Assembly: GCA_002778195.1 (NCBI GenBank)
Contig: PCDI01000003.1
Span: 3,785,243 to 3,849,242 of the forward strand
Direction of reading: 5' to 3'
Length of the DNA: 64,000 bases
From: Raffaelea ambrosiae
Taxonomy: Eukaryota; Ascomycota; Sordariomycetes; Ophiostomatales; Ophiostomataceae
A program made the translations under genes and the position numbers. The notes beneath the pieces are model-generated. The model was not told where the DNA came from and ran no database searches. It saw nothing but the letters and a program-made list of their open reading frames with translations. Positions 57,725 to 64,000 of this stretch are shown here, piece by piece (position 1 is the stretch's first letter; each line of letters begins with the position of its first letter).

Positions 57725-58369
57725 ATGGCGCCTGCTTTGTCCATGCGCGCCGGCCGCGTGGATGACCTACCCCAGCTCATCGATGTCTACTTTGAGGCCT
57801 TCGACAGCAACCCGGTTCAGAGCCGCATGTTTCCCACGCACACGAAAGAGTCACGCGACTTTTGGGAGAAGAGCCTTGGAGACGACTTCAACGACCCATT
57901 TGCGCGTTTTCAGGTCATCGAGAACCCGGAAAGCGGTAAAATTGTGGCCTTTGCCAAGTGGGTTGCACCGCGACCGCCAGACAGCCACGGGCCGCCTGTA
58001 CCACCCCTTAACGCCTGGCCCAAAGGTGGCGACCCGGCTGCGTGTGTGGCCTTCTTTGGCGAACTGACCAGGCAGCATGACCGTTTGATGAGCGACACCG
58101 AGACTGGGCAGCCGATCCCCCACTGGTACCTGGAGCTGATCTGCACCCACCCTGATTTCCAGGGCCGCGGTGCTGCGGGCCAGCTCCTGCGCTATGCCGA
58201 GAGACAGGCAGACGAGGCTCACTTGCCCTGCTATCTGGATGCCACGCCTGCTGGACATCGCACGTACGAGTCCCCCGGACACGGATTTAAGGTTATCTAC
58301 ACGCACGTATTCTTTGACAACTACACACACGTCTTTATGAGACGGGAGCCGGGTGCCGGGAAGCGCTAG
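57725..58369 (+). CDS. GNAT-family N-acetyltransferase
   Basis: Intronless, 214 residues, no targeting signal. The acetyl-CoA motif A is HPDFQGRGAAGQLLRYAERQADEA-like: QGRGAA (about residues 144-149) matches the Q/R-x-x-G-x-G/A loop. It is preceded by strand WYLELICTHPDFQ. The N-terminal half reads IRAG-like MRAGRVDDLPQLIDVYFEAF, then FAKWVAPRP. Length is normal for the many uncharacterised fungal GNAT proteins. The acyl acceptor cannot be inferred. It lies between a monooxygenase and a sugar permease, but spacing does not suggest co-regulation. Confidence 0.9.
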   Translation: MAPALSMRAGRVDDLPQLIDVYFEAFDSNPVQSRMFPTHTKESRDFWEKSLGDDFNDPFARFQVIENPESGKIVAFAKWVAPRPPDSHGPPVPPLNAWPKGGDPAACVAFFGELTRQHDRLMSDTETGQPIPHWYLELICTHPDFQGRGAAGQLLRYAERQADEAHLPCYLDATPAGHRTYESPGHGFKVIYTHVFFDNYTHVFMRREPGAGKR

Positions 58370-58854
58370 AATTAGACTTGATAGATCAATCAGTACGCAC
58401 CGTCCCAAAACCCAGCGTGTAGTCCACATAGTGAGTGCCCTCAATAGAATAAAGGAAGAGGCGGGTACTGCATGCTTGGCCTGCGCGAACGGTGAAATGG
58501 TGCCTGTGAGGGCTCGTTTGCGAATTATCTGGCAGCAGCCGCGCCCGATTTGGGATATGTGGTGGTGCCCCTTGCTTTAGGCCTATTGAAACCCGCGAAT
58601 GCACCGGACCGCACCGGACCAGAAGGCAATCGTCCCTGAAACAGCCACCCCACTCTTATGTCATCCGGAGAGCTCTGATTGGCCAGTTAGTAAACAAATG
58701 AACGAGCTCCAGCCCTCTCCGATGATCTCATCATTTTCGCGATGCAAAGACAGCCACCTTTCATCCTACCATGGAACTTGTGCTTTCGTGCGCAGCCAGC
58801 ATGGCAGAGGTTTTCACCACTTTTTGCGAGAACACCAGCCTATAATCACAAACA
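58370..58854. other. Intergenic, promoter of sugar permease
   Basis: About 0.5 kb with no gene. A short direct repeat, CACCGGACCG, occurs at about 58601-58620. An ATTGG box lies near 58678. Confidence 0.5.
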
Positions 58855-60838
58855 ATGGGCACCATCGAAGCCATGGCTCCATACGCGAAAGCCAGTGGTC
58901 CGCCCAAAGCCCCTTTATCCCGACAACCTGGAGACCGAGATCCTGCCGATTCTGATGAGGCTTTTGCTCTGCTGTCAGAGTCTGAGGGCTTAGAATCCGA
59001 CCCGGATGAGCAGGATGAAGACGTTTCATTGGTAGCACACACCAGAGAATATGATTTTATGCGGAGGGCAGATGAGAACACAACTGAAGAGAAGGCAAAA
59101 GCACATCGGCGAGCTGAACATGAGTTGACACCACTTCAGGCCATACGGATATATCCCATGGCCATCTTCTGGTGTCTCGTTGCTTCTGCTTGTGTCATTA
59201 TGGAAGGATATGACACGATCTTGTACGCATCAGCAAACCCAACCCAACCCAAGTGCTGCCCCCCTTTTCCTTGCTGCCTACAACTAACCATGGTTCAGAA
59301 TTGGCAATTTTTTTGCTTATCCCACATTTGCTGCCAAGTACGGCCAGTTTATCGACGAGAGTGGGCAGCATCAGCTTTCTGCAGCTTGGCAGGCAGTCCT
59401 CGGCAACAGCTCGGGCGTGGGCTGCTTCTTCGGGGTCCTGCTCAATGGCCATCTTGTCGATCGATATGGCCAGAAGAGGGTGCTTCTGGGTGCCCTGGCC
59501 AGCCTCTCCTGTACCGTTTTCCTCACCTTTTTCGCTCCCAACATTCTTGTCCTCATGTTAGGAGAGCTTCTGTGCGGGCTGCCGTGGGGCATTTTTGCGT
59601 CCTCCGCTCCCGCCTACGCCTCGGAAGTGCTGCCAATGTGCCTTCGAGTCTACCTCACATCATACACAAACATGTGCTTCATTATCGGCCAGCTCATATC
59701 CGCGGCTGTGCTTGCGTGCCTCGTCCACCGCACCGACGAGTGGTCATACCGTGTCCCATTTGCATTGCAGTGGGTGTGGCCTGCTCTGATCCTCCCCGTG
59801 CTCGTGTTTGCTCCAGAATCGCCATGGCATCTGGTGCGCACCGGCCGTCTTGATGAGGCAGAGAAATCTCTACGTCGTCTCCAGAGACAGAGTGCAGGCT
59901 TCGATGTCAGGACCTCACTGGCCAATATCATAGAAACCGATAAGCTAGAGAAGAAGCTTCAGCCGGGCACCAGCTACTGGGATTGCTTCCGTGGAGTCGA
60001 ACTGCGTCGAACCGAGATTGCCTGCATGGCTTTTGCAGGGCAGGTGCTAGCCGGGTCACCATTCGCCTACAACTCTACCTATTTCTTTCAGCAGGTCGGC
60101 CTGTCGACCAACCAAACCTACCTTATGAACACAGGCGGCACTGCCATGTCCTTGGCTGGAACACTGGTGAACTGGTTCACCTTGATGCCCAGATACGGCC
60201 ATCGACGCATCTATCTTTGGGGCATGGTAACAATGCCCTCCATTCTGGTGATAGTCGGCTTTCTCAATATGTGGAATGAGTCATCCAAAGCGATTGGCAT
60301 GATCCAGGCCATTCTCACCCTCTGTTGGACGTTTGTTTTCCAGTTATCTATTGGTCAGCTGGGATGGGCCATACCGGCAGAGGTTGGCTCAACACGTCTG
60401 CGGCAGAAGACTGTTTGCCTCGCACGGAATGCCTACTATCTCACTAGCATCACGGCCAACTTTGTGAATCCGTATTTCATCAACCCTGGCCAGCTCAATC
60501 TCAGAGGCTACACTGGATTTATCTGGGCAGCATCTGGTTTCCTGACCTTCACGTGGGCCTTTTTCCGACTTCCCGAGACAAAGGGGCGCACTTACGAGGA
60601 GCTGGACTGGCTCTTTGCCAAGCGAATGCCAACACGTGCCTTTGCGACTGCCCGTATCGACGATTTGCCCACTCAGAGCAAAATTCTGTATGACCATGAC
60701 GACGTAATGGCAGGCATTGATGAAGACGCACAAGAGATGGATTCTATTTTTGTGCCTGGGGAGGCAGAGGAACCGGACTATGCTGACGTGGAGTCGCATC
60801 AGCTGATGGTTGACAACAGTAGCCATAGAGGCAGATGA
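58855..60838 (+). CDS. MFS sugar permease, alpha-glucoside:H+ symporter type
   Basis: Two exons, 58855-59222 and 59299-60838. The 76-bp intron (GTACGC donor, CTAAC branch, CAG acceptor) lies at the end of helix 1 and joins EGYDTIL to IGNFFAYPTFAAKYG, giving 635 residues. Sugar-porter signatures are complete: GHLVDRYGQKRVLL after helix 2, PESPWHLVRTGR after helix 6 and PETKGRTYEELDWLF after helix 12. EGYDTIL and the FFAYPTF region are typical of the maltose/alpha-glucoside permease (Mal/Agt) clade. A long acidic head (about 110 residues) and acidic tail are cytosolic. The next gene downstream is a broken beta-mannosidase, so a former sugar-use pair is possible but only inferred. Confidence 0.93.
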
Positions 60839-61529
60839 GCCACCATGAGCATCAACCTCACCATTGCCTTGGATATTGCCTGGGTTTGCTGGCAGGGCCA
60901 TTATGGCGGCTGCACTACCTCGTGCTGCGTGTCGTACGAACTGTGAGCTATACACGGGGCTCCTCCGGATGTCTACACCAGATGCTCTGCTGGTTAGTTA
61001 TCTCTTTTTCAGAGGTTATTTGTGGCTGTATGGGCAAAACATTCCCCGTTTAGAAACACCCGTTTACTGGCAAAACGATGGCAATCAGTTGAGACTCGGG
61101 ACGAGCAGTGCCGTAACCGGAATCGGAGCATACTAGCCACAACAAAACCAGACTGGTGAGAGATTCGGAATCGTATTTACAAGCCAAACACGTTGTCGTG
61201 GTCTGTGAGTGGGTCAAATTTTCTTCAACTACCCATGTTGGAAATATTCTGTCAATCTCTCATCTTACAAAGTCAATCCCGTACTGTCCCATTCAACAAT
61301 GTCCACCCCCGGGCTGGTTCAGCATGGCATAATCAAAGCACAAATGACTGAAATTATCGCCAGGCTTTGAAAAGTGGAGACGTCTCTTGTTAAATACAAC
61401 ACATGGTCATGAGGTGAACTTCAGTCTCGTAGATGAAAATCACGGCCGTGCAGTTACAGTCTTTAATTTGTTACGGCTTTTGCTATGATGGATGCTATCA
61501 ACAAGCGGACATTGCATAAGACGACCACC
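60839..61529. other. Intergenic, no gene recognised
   Basis: About 0.7 kb between the sugar permease and the beta-mannosidase remnant. No domain-bearing open frame. Confidence 0.55.
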
Positions 61530-63254
61530 ATGATTCTGTTCACATTATTTCTCGCCGTATCCAGTGTGCATGCTTACAATACAGTTGACCTAACAAAGCA
61601 GAAATGGAGGCTTTCAAGTGAAGAGAACCATGTGAATATGACGGCAACAGTTCCAGGGCAGGCTCATCTGGGTCTTCTCGGGGCGGGCTTGATTCCAGAG
61701 CCGTACGTCGTCTCGTCTGAGTGCACGAAGGTCTCTCCCCTTCCCTCTCAAATTTGTTTTTAGGCGCTGATACTGGCCACAGGTACACTTCAACAACTAA
61801 CGAGACCGACTTGTGTTGGATCGCTTATCCAACTGACCATATTTTAGCCGAACAAGTGGACTGTATGCATCTTCACTGTGTATTCTAATTGAGCAATACT
61901 CTCTTCTAACCATGCATAGATCGGGAGCGGGAATTAATGCGTCTTCTGACCAAACCCATGACATTTTTTAAGGTTTGGATACCTTTGCAGAGATAATTTT
62001 CCTGCGGACAACATGTTGCATTGACCAGCAGCCAGTTTCGCCAGTACCGGTTCGACATCTCCTGCTTGCAACTCTTCAGGAGAGAAACCAGAACTGCGTA
62101 TAGCCTTTACGAGTGGACCTCCCATGGCCGAGGCAATCGCCTTTTAACCAGGACAGGTGACCTGGCCGCAAGGTGTTGAGAACGTCTTTGAGTTTCCCTG
62201 CCGGCAATTTATCAGAAAACAGTCGGACTTTGGTTGGGACTGGGGGCCAGCATTTGCCCCATCTGGAATTTGGAGGCCAGCCTCGATAGTCCAACTCGAT
62301 GCGAACGCTGAAGGGGATGTAGTTCAAACCATCATGGCTTCGGAAATCTATTGGAAAGGCCATACGAACAGCTTGCCTCCTTAGCAAATCGCCAATTAAG
62401 TGCTCAATATCAGTATCGATGTCATCGGTCGTGTTCCTGGGGCTCTATGATGTTCGCTGTCCATCACAGCAACTTTTCTAAACGAACACAAAAAGCACGA
62501 GACTGTGCCTGTCATTTATGAGGGAAAGCTCACGGACATCAACAATACAGGTGATGTCAGCACCGGCGTAGCGACCATTCCGGCTGATCGCGTCAAGCTT
62601 TGGTGGCCCCACGGCGTGGGCAATAGTAACCTCTATTTCATCACTGTTCAGGTGCGATCATCCTTCGGGAAGACAGTCATATCCGCGGGGAAGCAGACTC
62701 GATTCCATACTATTGTGATCAACATGAAGCCCGTTTCTGCAGCTCAGATCGCTGAAGGTATCCAGCCAGGAAGCAACTGTGAGAAACAAGCTATGCTTTG
62801 TTGATAGTAATGATCTCAGGGCTGTCCAAATATGCAGCGCACTTTAAAATCAGTGGATGCTTATTCTACGCCAAAGGAAGCAATTTTGTGCCTCCAGATG
62901 CCTTCTGGCCGGGAGTCACCGAGGATCGTCTACGCACAATTGTGAAGGCGGCATATGATGGCAATCAGAGCATGCCGAGACTGTGGGCTAGGGGATTGAT
63001 CGCACTGACGAACTATACAATTTTGCAGGTGAGTATGGCATTCTGATGTGGTCCGAGTTTCAGTTCGGCATTGCTCTGTATCCCGGCAGCCCGGATTTTC
63101 TGGAGAATGTATGCCAGGAGACCATGTACAATGTGCGCCGGACTGTGCATCGCCCATCCTTGGCCGTGTGGGCAGGTGGCAACGAGCAGCAATACAAACA
63201 ACGGCTACCTGGAGCTCAATTCCCGTGACAGTCCACGTCCCTGGGTCCCACGGT

Positions 63255-63303
<49 letters not shown>

Positions 63304-64000
63304 GACGGAGGACTCTATATATGGGGTCACTGAGTGGTACAACCACCGTGAAAACCAGGCCTTTGACGTGAGCATCTTTCCGGTGGGCCGGTTTGTCAAC
63401 GAGTTTGGCTTCCACTCGATGCCTAGCTTGGGGTCATGGCTGGAGATCTTGCCAAGCGACACCCTGGGCTTCGAAGCGGAGGACGTCGTTCTGCGGAACC
63501 ATCATGATCCGCCAGGGGGGATCCTCGGCAAGGAAGATGCCGTGAAGGAGGCCACATCAGGCGTATTGCAAATGTCGAATGCCGTGAAAATGTACTACCC
63601 GACGCCCAACATCAGTGGCAGTCAGGTTGGAAACTTCTCGGCGTGGTGCCAGGCGTCGCAGGTGTTCCAGGCTGGCTGGCTGGGGCACCAGATCGCATTT
63701 TACCGTGTGGGCTCCGGTCTGCCGAATCGTCAGATGGGCGCTCTCTACTGGCAGCTCAATGACATCTGGCAGGCACCGAGCTGGGCCACGGTGGAATACA
63801 GCGGTCGATTCAAGGTTGGACATTATGCGACGGGGAGGTCTTTCCGGAACATTATTGCCGCCACAATCTACGATGAGAGGTCGGGTTTTCTAAAGATTTA
63901 TGCCGTCAGTGATCTGTGGACACCAGTCGTTGGATCTATTGACCTGAGCTAGGTCTCGTGGAGTGACGGGTCTCTGAAGGTGTCTGCCACGGTCGATGGC
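61530..64000 (+). pseudogene. Broken secreted beta-mannosidase (GH2), runs off the window
   Basis: A signal peptide (MILFTLFLAVSSVHA) and the GH2 N-terminal domain (VPGQAHLGLLGAGLIPEPY) start the gene, but homology then scatters over all three frames. Recognisable blocks are ENVFEFPCRQFIRKQSDFGW (62170), LWWPHGVGNSNLYFITVQV (62600), FYAKGSNFVPPDAFWPGVT (62860), ILMWSEFQFGIALYP (63045), AVWAGGNE with the acid/base Glu (63170) and FVNEFGFHSMPS with the nucleophile Glu (63395). One GT-AG intron appears preserved near 62780-62820. Damage includes a frameshift near 63030, an internal deletion with frame change just after GGNE, a (CAA)16 expansion coding poly-Asn, and a TAG at 63950 with homology-like sequence continuing past it. 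It resembles beta-mannosidase A, which trims mannose from manno-oligosaccharides. Both catalytic Glu survive, so decay is recent or patchy. Confidence 0.88.
63256..63303 (+). repeat. (CAA)16 microsatellite inside the beta-mannosidase remnant
   Basis: Sixteen CAA units, read in the local frame as about fifteen Asn. They sit between NGYLELN and the block leading to the nucleophile, a position where the family has ordinary sequence. Confidence 0.95.

Noticed and set aside
54920..60838. Secondary-metabolite cluster (monooxygenase, GNAT, permease)
   Set aside because: No core synthase and no pathway regulator nearby; the genes are on mixed strands with wide spacing.
1..64000. Transposons, rRNA genes or CRISPR arrays
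   Set aside because: No reverse transcriptase, transposase, long terminal repeat or spaced direct-repeat array was seen on reading through both strands.

Overview
This is nuclear DNA from a filamentous ascomycete, most likely a sordariomycete-like Pezizomycotina; I cannot name the genus. The signs are short GT-AG introns (about 54-116 bp) with CTRAY-type branch sites, a HET-domain allorecognition gene, a C2H2 plus fungal-specific transcription factor, an Asp f 4-like secreted protein, many MFS permeases, and long CT/A-rich 5' flanks. I joined exons by hand, using reading frame, splice signals and known family patterns.

Layout. 0-8.6 kb: gene-poor, with one secreted Asp f 4-like gene. 8.6-13.3 kb: NOB1 and the 67-residue NOP10 converge (both ribosome/snoRNP biogenesis), followed by the wreck of a DUF7025-type AAA ATPase. 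13.9-25.2 kb: core genes. These are a membrane-anchored CE12-type acetylesterase, SEN2 (tRNA splicing), SGT1 (SCF/HSP90 co-chaperone), ceramide glucosyltransferase and lanosterol synthase ERG7. 25.5-28.5 kb: a seven-exon SPO11 diverging from ERG7, a tRNA-Glu(UUC), and a YAR1-like ankyrin protein. 29.5-41 kb: a Qdr-type drug antiporter, a conserved protein resembling Gfd2/YDR514C, a C2H2/fungal_trans regulator, and a four-helix membrane protein with a long disordered tail.

43.6-64 kb is more accessory: a Dal5-type permease with a 26-bp micro-exon, a HET-domain gene with an in-frame stop, a monocarboxylate-type permease, an unknown protein, a decayed Ser/Thr-rich secreted protein, a salicylate-hydroxylase-like FAD monooxygenase, a GNAT acetyltransferase, an alpha-glucoside-type sugar permease, and a broken GH2 beta-mannosidase running off the right edge.

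I see no operon-like logic, secondary-metabolite core enzyme, intact transposon, rRNA or CRISPR. The most notable content is three gene wrecks at different stages of decay, the HET gene with a possible nonsense codon, a 41-bp palindrome with flanking direct repeats just upstream of NOB1, and a short TACATAGTA motif that recurs in the gene-poor left arm. I did not find convincing evidence for a wholly new biological system.
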